A stretch of 64,000 bases of DNA from NCBI RefSeq assembly GCF_034119865.1, contig NZ_CP139421.1, positions 5,248,501 to 5,312,500 of the forward strand. Direction: 5' to 3'. Position numbers and translations under genes: made by a program. Shown here one piece after another: positions 34,217 to 42,387 of the stretch (the stretch's first letter is position 1; each line of letters begins with the position of its first letter). The notes under the pieces were generated by a model. It had not been told where the DNA came from. It worked only from the letters and a program-made list of their open reading frames with translations, and made no database searches. The DNA comes from Algoriphagus sp. NG3 (lineage in GTDB: Bacteria; Bacteroidota; Bacteroidia; Cytophagales; Cyclobacteriaceae).

Positions 34217-35437
34217 TTATCTCATCAAACCTGAATCACCCTTTTTCTCTAAAAATACCTTCATAGCATCTGAAACTGGAGGTTCGACATGGAAATCCCC
34301 AAATCGCTCACGAAACATCTTCCATCGCTTAGAAAGATGACCCTTTCCTCGTTCATCAGGGCAAATCCAGATCCATTGCAATCCCCACCTATACGTATTG
34401 TCATTTTGAAGTCTTTTTCGGAAGGCACAGGCTCCGACTATTTCGCCTTTGTCGCCAGTAAATAAATAGCCTTGGCTCTCCTGATCTTCTGGCCCCTTCT
34501 TGCTCCATTGCGTAAAGTCGTAACGGAATTCTCTTTTGAAGGCCAATGCTCGATTATACATTTCATGATGTTTCCAAGTAGGTGATGAGTGAGTAACCCG
34601 TTCTGCATCATCCCCGTCTTTCTCAAAAGCAATAAGCATTTTTGGAAGTGGCTCAGGCTTTATCCAGGTTAAACGTCGTTTGTGCTCTTTTCTATGATAA
34701 AGGCTTGATTCTGGGTCACCTTTATACCATTCAAGCCCACAGATTTGGCATTTTGTAAAAACTGGTTCTGATCTTTCACGATATTTAGGTGCCCGAATTC
34801 GAAGCATTTGCCTCTCTTCATTTTCGTCATCCTGGTAATAGGAGGTCTTAAACCCATTTAATGTCTTATGCTTTTTGATTGGTTCGCTATACCACAGTGG
34901 CTTAGTGGAATAAAGTATAATATCGGCGGATTTATTTTTGTATTTTGAGTACCAAAATATTTCTAGTTCCGCATTAGAAAAAATCGATTTTGATTTGATA
35001 TCTACAGCAGGCAAAAGAATCTTCACAAATCTCTCAGCCTCCATTGAAAAACCGAATCTTTCTAATTGAATTAATAAAAGCACGAAATATTCTGGCCTAA
35101 GCGCTTTATATAAGGATGCTACATTCGAAATTTTTTTTGGTCTAAAAACAATGTCTTCAAAGAATACACCTAAGGGCTTATATAAGTCTTCTAGATGGAT
35201 GCGGTGATCATGCAACCTATCATCTAATAGGAATAAAATATCTTCAACATCGGAAGAGAAAAACCACCCCTGTTCTAAATATTTTCGAAATATTCTCTCC
35301 GTTTGCTCTGGCCGCCAAAAATCCGGGGCTCCTTGAAGTATCTCCCAGAGACAGTTTATTGTTTCAGTTTTCACCTCAATTTCCATCGATTTATGCATTT
35401 TCTTGTCTGTAAATTTAAGAATAGATTTAATTTTCAA
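34217..35437 (-). CDS. Zinc-finger GNAT acetyltransferase resembling eukaryotic Eco1/ESCO
   Basis: The 406-residue protein has an N-terminal helical region, a C2H2 zinc finger at residues 230-252 (Cys230-x2-Cys233, His248-x3-His252, in CQICGLEWYKG...YHRKEH), and a C-terminal GNAT domain with the acetyl-CoA loop region WIWICPDERGKGHLSK (355-370) and a final block EPPVSDAMKVFLEKKG. The order zinc finger, then acetyltransferase, and the motifs GLQWIWI and the sulphur/proline-containing end block resemble zf-C2H2_3 and Acetyltransf_13 of eukaryotic cohesin acetyltransferases. This is a motif-level resemblance; the substrate is unknown. Confidence 0.65.
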   Translation of the reverse strand: MKIKSILKFTDKKMHKSMEIEVKTETINCLWEILQGAPDFWRPEQTERIFRKYLEQGWFFSSDVEDILFLLDDRLHDHRIHLEDLYKPLGVFFEDIVFRPKKISNVASLYKALRPEYFVLLLIQLERFGFSMEAERFVKILLPAVDIKSKSIFSNAELEIFWYSKYKNKSADIILYSTKPLWYSEPIKKHKTLNGFKTSYYQDDENEERQMLRIRAPKYRERSEPVFTKCQICGLEWYKGDPESSLYHRKEHKRRLTWIKPEPLPKMLIAFEKDGDDAERVTHSSPTWKHHEMYNRALAFKREFRYDFTQWSKKGPEDQESQGYLFTGDKGEIVGACAFRKRLQNDNTYRWGLQWIWICPDERGKGHLSKRWKMFRERFGDFHVEPPVSDAMKVFLEKKGDSGLMR

Positions 35438-35573
35438 ATTCCATGTATCTAGTCCGACCTCCTCATATCTTAATTTTTATCGAGCATCTATAAATTTCAA
35501 CACTGAAAAAAAGGTTTTCTTCTTTTGCGATAGTTTCAACTTTATCTTTTTATCCTGCCTGGAAGTATATTAA

Positions 35574-35633
35574 GGGTAATTACCCTCTTTTTAAATTTTA
35601 TTTTAGAAAAATCTCTATATTTGAAGGGTAATT
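35574..35633 (+). promoter_or_regulatory. Promoter with palindromic operator before the HTH-ImmA gene
   Basis: A perfect 12-bp palindrome GGGTAATTACCC (35574-35585) and a second half copy GGGTAATT (35626-35633) flank a Bacteroidota -7 box TATATTTG (35616-35623). The following gene starts about 100 bp downstream. The layout fits autoregulation by the HTH part of that protein. Confidence 0.65.
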
Positions 35634-35730
35634 TCTCTCTTATGAGATCGAGCGTGGTTTGCCAATTTGCGTATAGGAATGAATATTTAATGAGAGATTC
35701 CATGTGGCCTTTGAAAATCAAATTATAAAC

Positions 35731-36924
35731 ATGAAAAATATAGACGTTGATAAGCTTCTACAGGAAATCTTTAATGACGGGGATGAATTCGATGTAAAGG
35801 AAAGGTTCGAGGAGAAGCTTAGGGAATATGGCATCAGCAAGACCAAGGCACTAAAGCTCCTCAATATTGATAAAGACGTTTTTGATGAGATTCTTGAAGG
35901 CACTGCAAAGCAGCCCAATCTAATCCATGTGGTCAAAGCCGCCGAATTCCTGGATATTGATGTCCATGAGTTTGTCAAAATGATTCTGAAAAACCAGAAT
36001 CCTGAAAACATCGCTTCTATCGACCGTGCTAGAAAGCTCAAGTTCCTGATGAAGAACTTTGATGTCAAAGCATTGACGAAAAGAGGCTTTTTTGATGGGG
36101 ACGATGATATTGATGAAATGGTCGTCAAGGCTTTGACTTATTTTGGTTATAATTCTATCAAAGAATTTGAAGATCAACTGGTCGAGCCTCTGTATAGCAG
36201 GTCTGTTAGGCAGTTTTCGGATAAGATGAAAGACTTTTGGGTTCGTTCAGCCTACCAGACGTTCAAGCTGATCAACAATCCAAATCCCTATGACCGAGAG
36301 CGTCTGAAGGATACCATTGTGAATATGAAACCCTATTCTCAGGATGTAACCAATGGCCTTCATACAGTTTGCAAAGCTCTATATAATATAGGAGTTACCG
36401 TGATCTTTCAAGATTACCTCGAAACCACTCATGTCCGTGGGGCTACTTTCATTATTAATAATAAGCCATGCATCGTAATCACCGATTACTTGAAGAAATA
36501 CCCAACTCTCTGGTTTACCCTTATGCATGAACTGCACCATGTGTTGTTTGATTACGATACGGTGGCTTCCAACCGCTACCATTTGTCAGATGATGAAGAT
36601 TTATTCCTGATCGAGGAGAAGGCAAATGGTTTTGCTAGGGATTTTTTCATGCCAATAGAAAGCTTTCAGTACATCAAAAGCTTCATCAATAGCCCCTATG
36701 TGGTGGATAAATTCGCCAAGGAACAGGAAATGCATCCATCGCTGGTATACTCCTTTTTCACATGGTACCAGAAGGAGATGTATGGAAAGAATTTTTACGC
36801 CGCATTTAAGGAGTTCTATCCGAATTGCAAAACTGCCGTCAGCAAACTCAATCCGGTGTCCTGGAATGAGGATAATATCAAGGAGGTAAGTGAAAAGATT
36901 AAAGCAGTGTTTGAGATTAACTAA
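35731..36924 (+). CDS. HTH-domain ImmA/IrrE metallopeptidase
   Basis: From ATG 35731 (GTG 35704 is an alternative) the 397-residue protein has an XRE-like segment (YGISKTKALKLLNIDKDVFD, QPNLIHVVKAAEFLDIDVHE) and a C-terminal ImmA/IrrE domain with the zinc motif HELHH at residues 266-270, followed by EEKANGFARDFFMP with the third ligand region. Such proteins cleave repressors or act as toxins' regulators. The gene leads a two-gene operon with a gene 9 bp downstream and has a palindromic operator in front. Confidence 0.85.
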   Translation: MKNIDVDKLLQEIFNDGDEFDVKERFEEKLREYGISKTKALKLLNIDKDVFDEILEGTAKQPNLIHVVKAAEFLDIDVHEFVKMILKNQNPENIASIDRARKLKFLMKNFDVKALTKRGFFDGDDDIDEMVVKALTYFGYNSIKEFEDQLVEPLYSRSVRQFSDKMKDFWVRSAYQTFKLINNPNPYDRERLKDTIVNMKPYSQDVTNGLHTVCKALYNIGVTVIFQDYLETTHVRGATFIINNKPCIVITDYLKKYPTLWFTLMHELHHVLFDYDTVASNRYHLSDDEDLFLIEEKANGFARDFFMPIESFQYIKSFINSPYVVDKFAKEQEMHPSLVYSFFTWYQKEMYGKNFYAAFKEFYPNCKTAVSKLNPVSWNEDNIKEVSEKIKAVFEIN

Positions 36925-36933
36925 CCCAATGTT

Positions 36934-37482
36934 ATGGAAGAGAATAATAAGAAATCAAAAAAGGAACAAGAGCTAAGTGAGGCCGATATTGAGCGACTGC
37001 AATTGCTGCAGCGTGCTCACGAAAGAAAGGGCAAGCAGCTTACGATCTCTGACGATACCGGGGCATTAAAAGAGATCGATGAACTCCGTCAGCTGGTAAG
37101 CAAGCAATTGGATAGTCCGGAAGAGAAATACAGCATCTACTATAAAGGAATCCGAAAATTGCTGATGGATCACCTACCCAAAGGTGAGGACTACAAGCAG
37201 ATGCGAGATATTATATATGACGAGAAAAATATCTTCCTGAACCTGGGTAAGCGCAAAAGCGACAACAAAGGAGTACGGGGATCAGATGGGCGGATGACCT
37301 TCCAGCCCGTGATGAATGAGATACTCGATATTATTATTGCCTGGGTAGGAGGGTCGCAGAATCCCTTCGACTTGTACAAGCAATTTTACTTGCTGAATGA
37401 AAAGCACGAATATCCTCATGAGGAATATGATGACTCCACAAGAGGTATTGCAAATGCGATGTTGAAATTGGTGGAGGATTAG
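36934..37482 (+). CDS. Partner of the ImmA/IrrE peptidase (unknown)
   Basis: The 182-residue soluble protein begins with a charged helix (EENNKKSKKEQELSEADIER) and continues as a helical domain with PEEKYSIYYKGIRKLLMDHL and IIIAWVGGSQNPFDLYKQF. No known family. It starts 9 bp after the peptidase gene and is probably its substrate, inhibitor or effector. Confidence 0.6.
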   Translation: MEENNKKSKKEQELSEADIERLQLLQRAHERKGKQLTISDDTGALKEIDELRQLVSKQLDSPEEKYSIYYKGIRKLLMDHLPKGEDYKQMRDIIYDEKNIFLNLGKRKSDNKGVRGSDGRMTFQPVMNEILDIIIAWVGGSQNPFDLYKQFYLLNEKHEYPHEEYDDSTRGIANAMLKLVED

Positions 37483-37504
37483 ATAATTGGGAGCCGTATT
37501 TTTC

Positions 37505-37605
37505 ACTGAATTGATTTTAATTTAGACTCCTCAAAGGAGAAGGAGGGATGGGGTTAAAGTGGAATTTCGGACTGCACCCAGTCCGACAAGAGGTTTGACT
37601 ACACT
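37505..37605 (+). repeat. Island repeat, end module
   Basis: CTCCTCAAAGGAGAAGGAGG hairpin region, then AGTGGAATTTCGGACTGCAC and CCGACAAGAGGTTTGACTAC match the 3' end module seen at 16632 and 22122. Confidence 0.65.
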
Positions 37606-37662
37606 CAGTGAGGGAGTTATGTGACTATAAATATTGTTGAAAAACTAATAACGATAAAATCA

Positions 37663-37682
37663 ATATATATATATATATATAT
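37663..37682. repeat. (AT)10 tract just before the start codon
   Basis: Ten AT units end 4 bp before ATG 37687. If translation began at GTG 37621 the tract would be coding; if at 37687 it lies in the ribosome-binding region. Either way slippage could alter expression. Confidence 0.8.
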
Positions 37683-37686
37683 TATT

Positions 37687-38370
37687 ATGAAAATGACTAA
37701 TTTTTTTAGAGGATTTAATTGGTGGTTATTTGCTTCAGCAATTATATCATTTGGACTTATATTGTGTATTAATTTGTGGTTTTCCAATATATCAGGAGTT
37801 TTTGACAATGCAAGCAAAATAGGAGATATCAACACAGCGTTACTTTGTTCGTATCTGGCTGCATATGTGTTTTATTTAATTACTTCTTACTATAAAGAAT
37901 TTAAAAATAGGAAAAGCTCTAAAATCCCTTTGTCTTATAATTTAATTCAAATTATGATTGCTCATCATAATTATTTAAAAACAATTAATCTAGCGACGAA
38001 AAGCGATTTTCTCGAGTTGGATGAAAAGGAGAAGCGAGATGTACTTACTTTAGTAAAAATTACCGATTCCCCTCCAAAAATTCATGATAGTATTACGATA
38101 AGTATTCCTAAAACATGGAATGAATACCTAACTTGGCATAGACGAGTTCAAGAGAAAAGTATAAGAGAAATATATAAAAGTTATGCATTTGTAATGGAAG
38201 ATGAATTAAGAGATATATTAAGTAATATAGAAAATTCTTTATTTTATGATGAAATTAATAAATCCTATCAACGTCCCGATATTTACAAAAATTTAAATTC
38301 CTTATTTGACTCAATGCAACAGTATATTAAATTTTTCGAAAGATTGAATGTTTATGTGGAAAGAATGTAG
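37687..38370 (+). CDS. Membrane protein of unknown function
   Basis: ATG 37687 gives a 227-residue protein with two N-terminal transmembrane segments (WWLFASAIISFGLILCINLW and LLCSYLAAYVFYLITSYY) and a long cytosolic helical part (YLKTINLATKSDFLELDEKE) ending in a C-terminal helix bundle. No family is recognised. The (AT)10 tract before its start may vary. AT-rich codon use matches the island. The layout (two membrane helices plus soluble effector-like domain) recalls membrane effectors in defence systems, but this is only inference. Confidence 0.6.
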   Translation: MKMTNFFRGFNWWLFASAIISFGLILCINLWFSNISGVFDNASKIGDINTALLCSYLAAYVFYLITSYYKEFKNRKSSKIPLSYNLIQIMIAHHNYLKTINLATKSDFLELDEKEKRDVLTLVKITDSPPKIHDSITISIPKTWNEYLTWHRRVQEKSIREIYKSYAFVMEDELRDILSNIENSLFYDEINKSYQRPDIYKNLNSLFDSMQQYIKFFERLNVYVERM

Positions 38371-38398
38371 AACGGTGCCATTATTGGCAATAATATTA

Positions 38399-38428
38399 TT
38401 TTTGTTGGGTGCACAGCACCAACAAAAA
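38399..38428. repeat. Hairpin
   Basis: TTTTTGTTGG-G-TGC-ACA-GCA-CCAACAAAAA forms a near-perfect stem with A/T ends between two plus-strand genes. It may act as a terminator, better for the minus strand (T-run) than the plus. Confidence 0.55.
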
Positions 38429-38480
38429 AAGGGCTTGAGTATGAACATGTTGAAAGAAATCAGTTAAAGGATAAGAAGTT

Positions 38481-39194
38481 ATGTATCATGACCATCCAAG
38501 TTTCATTTCTCCAGAGAATGAAGATATAAAAATCTGGCGATATATGGACATTACAAAGTTTCTATCGATCTTAGATAGTGAAACACTCTATTTTCCAAGG
38601 GCGGACAAATTGGGCGACCCATTTGAAGGTTCTTACACTAAGAAATCTATAGTAGATAGAAATGATGGCGGAAAGAATTATTCCAAGTGGTATGAAGACT
38701 TAAAAACTAAAATGCTTATTAGTTGCTGGCATATGAATAATTACGAATCTGAGGCAATGTGGAAACTTTATCTTAAATCGGATGAAGGAATTGCTATTCA
38801 GTCAACATATAGACGACTAAAAAACTCATTTAATATAGATGATAATTATCATACTCAAATTGGTGTAGTTGAATATTTGGATTATGAAATAGATTCCTTT
38901 CAGGTAGGAAATACTTTTAATCCATTTTTAAGGAAAAGGAAAAGTTTTGAACATGAAAGAGAATTAAGAGCAATTATAGATTTAGGAACTTGGAATCCTG
39001 GTTCGAATTCGGCAAAGGAACGTGTAGATTTTGGAAAATATATACGTGCTGACATACATGAATTGATAGAGTCGATATATGTTGCGCCTTATTCACCTGA
39101 TTGGATGAACGAGCTCGTTGAAAGCTTAATAAAGCGATTTGATTTCTCATTTAAGGTAAATCAATCTTCAATGAAGATTAAACCAACTTATTAA
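38481..39194 (+). CDS. DUF2971 domain-containing protein
   Basis: The 237-residue protein matches DUF2971: IWRYMDITKFLSILDSETLY, FPRADKLGDPFEGSYTK, ISCWHMNNYESEAMWKLYLK and FEHERELRAI. DUF2971 proteins are common in defence and mobile islands; their biochemical role is not established. The reading frame is intact and length is normal. No close partner lies downstream: only relics and a minus-strand HTH gene follow. Confidence 0.85.
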   Translation: MYHDHPSFISPENEDIKIWRYMDITKFLSILDSETLYFPRADKLGDPFEGSYTKKSIVDRNDGGKNYSKWYEDLKTKMLISCWHMNNYESEAMWKLYLKSDEGIAIQSTYRRLKNSFNIDDNYHTQIGVVEYLDYEIDSFQVGNTFNPFLRKRKSFEHERELRAIIDLGTWNPGSNSAKERVDFGKYIRADIHELIESIYVAPYSPDWMNELVESLIKRFDFSFKVNQSSMKIKPTY

Positions 39195-39466
39195 GAGGAG
39201 CTCCTCATTTAAGGTAGTGAGAGTTTAGCTAACACTCCCCCTTCCCTTAAGTCATATCATGAAAAGTATTTTAGCCTAGCCCCCTTGGAAAACCACCCTC
39301 TTCCCCTCCTCAGTAATCGCATATCTCCAATTCAGGATTAGGATTCACTAAAATCCCGTGTACTAGAATTAAGATTTTTGTAGTTTCCGGTTGTATTCAT
39401 AAATCTCTTCTTCTGACACAGGTTCTATTTTTTTTATTGCTTGAAAAGTCTCAACAAACTAGGTTA
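39195..39466. other. Relic-bearing intergenic stretch
   Basis: On the minus strand, 39276-39329 reads WRYAITEEGKRVVFQGG and a stop, like the end of a winged-helix protein, and nearby a fragment ending SEEEIYEYNRKLQKS is visible (about 39377-39440). Both lack starts and look like gene remnants. Confidence 0.4.
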
Positions 39467-39727
39467 CTATTCTTGTTGTTCACCTTCGTTTTCTTCAATT
39501 GGTGCGTCTGGTAGAAAGTCCTTTGGCGAACATTTCATCTCAGCAGCTAACTTATTCAGATGGTTAAGGTTATATTTACTAGCGTTCTTAGGACTTTCTA
39601 TTTGTCCAATGAATCCTTCTGATAAATTTAAAAATGCAGCAATATCTCGCTGTGAGTATTTTTTAAGAGTTCGAACTTCTTTAACATGTTGTATAACAGC
39701 TAACTCAAAATTTGTTTTTTTTTCCAT
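39467..39727 (-). CDS. XRE family HTH regulator
   Basis: ATG at 39727 gives an 86-residue protein with an XRE-type HTH (VKEVRTLKKYSQRDIAAFLN, LSEGFIGQIESPKNASKYNL, HLNKLAAEM). A TTG upstream start at 39745 is less likely. It is a stand-alone DNA-binding protein of the kind found next to phage or toxin-antitoxin genes; a partner is not obvious here. Confidence 0.8.
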   Translation of the reverse strand: MEKKTNFELAVIQHVKEVRTLKKYSQRDIAAFLNLSEGFIGQIESPKNASKYNLNHLNKLAAEMKCSPKDFLPDAPIEENEGEQQE

Positions 39728-39851
39728 TGCTGTTTGCAAATTCAAAAATCTTCCTTAGTTTTATGCTTAGTTATTACTAAGCAAAATGCTATCATTTGGT
39801 GTTTTTTTGCTTATTTGTGATTCTTTATTGGTCAAATCCTGAAGCATCGCA

Positions 39852-40000
39852 CTTACAACCTCGATACCGAAACCTAGGAAATTTCGTAGAACATGGGGGA
39901 ATAAGTGGATTGCTCACGCCATTGGCGTGGGCTCTTCTTATCCGTGTTCGAGGTCTATCCTAGGTACCTGGTGTCGGTAAGTTGAGTTCCACGCCTTTTT
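39852..40000 (+). ncRNA. Candidate structured RNA with alternative hairpins
   Basis: About 130 nt (39852-39981) form a long imperfect inverted repeat: CTTACAACCTCGATACCG, CCTAGGAAA and AGAACATGGGGGAATAAG at the left pair with CTTATCCGTGTTCGAGGT, TATCCTAGG and GTCGGTAAG at the right. The centre has the hairpin CACGCC-ATT-GGCGTG (39915-39929). The same GGCGTGG (39924-39930) could instead pair with CCACGCC (39989-39995), which is followed by TTTTT. This is the pattern of an attenuator or switch. No downstream gene target is evident within the next few hundred bases. Confidence 0.45.
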
Positions 40001-40653
40001 ATTGTGCATGGTCTTAACTTGGATATTCATATAACCCAAGTATTATGGAACAGACCTTGATTTTTTCTGGATTAAATTACTTCTCAGGAGTCGTATTCCG
40101 GAAGAAAGATCTGTCTGCGCTTTTTTACGTTGGGTCACATTGCTCATTACCTATCGGAACCTATTATTCATTACCAGTGGAACTTGGCATCGCCGCGGTA
40201 GATCGCCTGTATCCCCTGAAGCCCAAGAATCCGATCTGAGATGGGATTACTTTTAAGACCGTGAAAGGGGAGGTGCACATCCCTGAGCAGATCGGTTACT
40301 ACACACTCATGTCAGCAAGCTCACAGTAGCCGGTAGAGCTGACACCATTTAGTTATTAGTTATAACAATTGCTGGTTGCTCGGTTGGAGCAAGGTGGAAT
40401 TACTATGTCTGGTTTTGAGCCAAGAAGCTAGAGTCAAGAGTCAAGAAGCTAGAGTCTTGATATCAGATTCAAGTGCTAGTACTGTGACTTCATCATTCGG
40501 AATTCATCATTCTTCATTCATTATTAAAATGATGGAAGATTCCGATTGAGACTGCCGCGGCTCGTACCTCGCCTCGCAGTGACGGTGCTCTCACTGAGCA
40601 CTGACTCACTTCCGTCTTCGGTCTCCCGTCTTCCAGCTTAACATTAAAAGCAC
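40001..40653. other. Intergenic stretch before the TlpA-like gene
   Basis: No supported gene. A 64-residue ORF (40045-40239) shows no recognisable domain. Features seen: a GGTGGAATTACTATG piece like the island repeat's end module (about 40394), a short tandem CAAGAAGCTAGAGTCAAGAG (40431-40458), and a copy of the short dispersed repeat at 40609-40635. Confidence 0.45.
40609..40635. repeat. Short dispersed repeat (copy 2)
   Basis: CTTCCGTCTTCGGTCTCCCG followed by TCTTCC is nearly identical to 4179-4205. It ends 18 bp before the TlpA-like gene. Confidence 0.65.
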
Positions 40654-42387
40654 ATGAAAAAAAACATACTTCTATGCTTAGTGGGATATCTATGCCTATG
40701 CGTACCCACAAGCACACTACTGGCACAAGTTGCTGATTCACCCGGGGCGGATTTTCTTCATAGGTCTAGCCCCACCGTCCCGCAATCCATGCGGGACACC
40801 CATCGGGGCGGGGAGACCCGCTCCGATACTTTCACACCGGGATTTGGTTTGGCTGATACTACTTATTCCGCAGGGCAGGGGGGCGGGAGCTCTGCTGCTG
40901 CCGTGGGGGAGGCTTATATCTATGGGGAAGTAATTTCAGGATCACCGCTGGATACAGCCCATTTGACTGTCTGGAATCATTTTCTGGATAAGAGGCAGTG
41001 GGATCCTGTCCCTATCCGGTTGAAAGAACCCCTGCAGGAAGGCAATATATTTGAAGGGTCTTTTGGTAAGCGGGTTTTCGAATTCTCTGTACCCATTTTG
41101 GACACCGTTCAGATATTTTCACTGTCCCTGGATCGAAACCGTATCCTAAATGAATACCTGATAGAAGAAGGGGACAGTATCAGACTTTTAATAAATCTCA
41201 GAACAGGGCAAACGCTCTTTTCGGGGACTTCAGGTCCAAAATACAATGCCCAGCACCTCATCAATCAAAGCCTCGAGGCTTCACGTGCTGATCAGGTTCC
41301 TGCGATGATTACCACCGCCGAAAACAGAAAAAGCATGACTGATTCGTATCCGGAGATGTATCAAAAATCTCTGGAAAATAAATCCACAGTCAGAAAAAGT
41401 CTTCGCTTCATCGAAACCCGAAGAGACAGTTTACTATGGCTTCGGGATCTTTCCAAGACTGATCCGTTCACACATCCTGCCTGGAATCTTTTGCAGTCCC
41501 AAAGCAAAGAGTTGGGTGATCGCTTTAGTGAAATTATTCCTTCCCGTATTTTCGGCCGCCTGCTAGCAAACTATTACAAGTTTGCCCAATCCTTTGCAGG
41601 ACTTGGTGAAGAAGCCCTAAGAACTATGGACTCCCCGGAGATTGCTTTGGGTAAGTTTAAGGAAGAAACAGGATTCAACCCCCATGCACCTGAACTTGTG
41701 GACTTGCTATTGGCAAGAAGCAATGCCTTGGCTGTTCACCAAAGCACGAATCTTTTCTCGCAGTTTGACAAATTGCCACCTTCGGTGAGAGATAGGATCT
41801 ATGGCAAGTTTCTCATGGCAAATGCCCAGGACTATGCGATTAGTGCCCAATACTTTGACCATGCAGTGACCACAGTAGAGACTCCATGGATCCGTGAGTT
41901 GATCCGTGATATGAGGGATCACATGGTGAAAGGAGCAGACCTTAGCCAGTACACATTTAAGGGAACTGATGGATATCCAGTGTCCATCAGTGAATTTGAA
42001 GGGAAACTGGTCTTGGTTAATTTTTGGCTTTCGGGATGTAAGTACTGTTATGAAGAGTTTCAGAATGTTCTTCATCCTACTGAAGAATATTTCAAGGATG
42101 ATCCACGTGTCCGGTTTTTATCAGTTTCAGCTGACCGTGTACCTGCTCTATGGAAAAACACGCTGCAGAAGGGTGGCTACACTTCTGAGGAATCTATACC
42201 TGTTTACGCCGGGCTAGAGCATAGCATATTGAAAGATTTGGGAATCAGCGGTTATCCCCGAAAGGTGCTTTTGGGGCCGGAAGGTGAACTGATCGCCTTT
42301 CAGGATCTGCCGAGAGATCAGGAAAGTCTGATCAGGCTGATTAACGAGAAATTGGAATCTTTTAATCCTCAACCTATAGTGCAATGA
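40654..42387 (+). CDS. TlpA-like thioredoxin-domain protein, exported
   Basis: The 577-residue protein has a signal peptide (residues 1-25, ending STLLAQ), a middle helical/beta region, and a C-terminal TlpA/redoxin domain with Cys462-Lys-Tyr-Cys465 (WLSGCKYCYEEF) and the cis-proline region ISGYPRKVLLGPEGEL. It would act as a periplasmic thiol-disulfide reductant. Between the signal and the first conserved block, residues about 28-85 are low-complexity and encoded by GC-rich DNA with a CCCGCA-ATCCA-TGCGGG hairpin (40779-40795), perhaps a repeat inserted in frame. Its stop overlaps the SusC start by 4 bp. Confidence 0.85.
   Translation: MKKNILLCLVGYLCLCVPTSTLLAQVADSPGADFLHRSSPTVPQSMRDTHRGGETRSDTFTPGFGLADTTYSAGQGGGSSAAAVGEAYIYGEVISGSPLDTAHLTVWNHFLDKRQWDPVPIRLKEPLQEGNIFEGSFGKRVFEFSVPILDTVQIFSLSLDRNRILNEYLIEEGDSIRLLINLRTGQTLFSGTSGPKYNAQHLINQSLEASRADQVPAMITTAENRKSMTDSYPEMYQKSLENKSTVRKSLRFIETRRDSLLWLRDLSKTDPFTHPAWNLLQSQSKELGDRFSEIIPSRIFGRLLANYYKFAQSFAGLGEEALRTMDSPEIALGKFKEETGFNPHAPELVDLLLARSNALAVHQSTNLFSQFDKLPPSVRDRIYGKFLMANAQDYAISAQYFDHAVTTVETPWIRELIRDMRDHMVKGADLSQYTFKGTDGYPVSISEFEGKLVLVNFWLSGCKYCYEEFQNVLHPTEEYFKDDPRVRFLSVSADRVPALWKNTLQKGGYTSEESIPVYAGLEHSILKDLGISGYPRKVLLGPEGELIAFQDLPRDQESLIRLINEKLESFNPQPIVQ

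Noticed and set aside
37621..38370. Translation of the membrane protein from GTG 37621
   Set aside because: It would place the AT tract (IYIYIYI) inside the protein and before the first membrane helix; ATG 37687 gives a cleaner start, though this is not certain.
39195..39466. Possible gene in the gap after DUF2971
   Set aside because: Only short fragments with stop codons and no starts are visible on the minus strand; described as relics.
40045..40239. 64-residue ORF after the structured element
   Set aside because: No recognised domain or ribosome-binding site, and it lies within repeat-like sequence.
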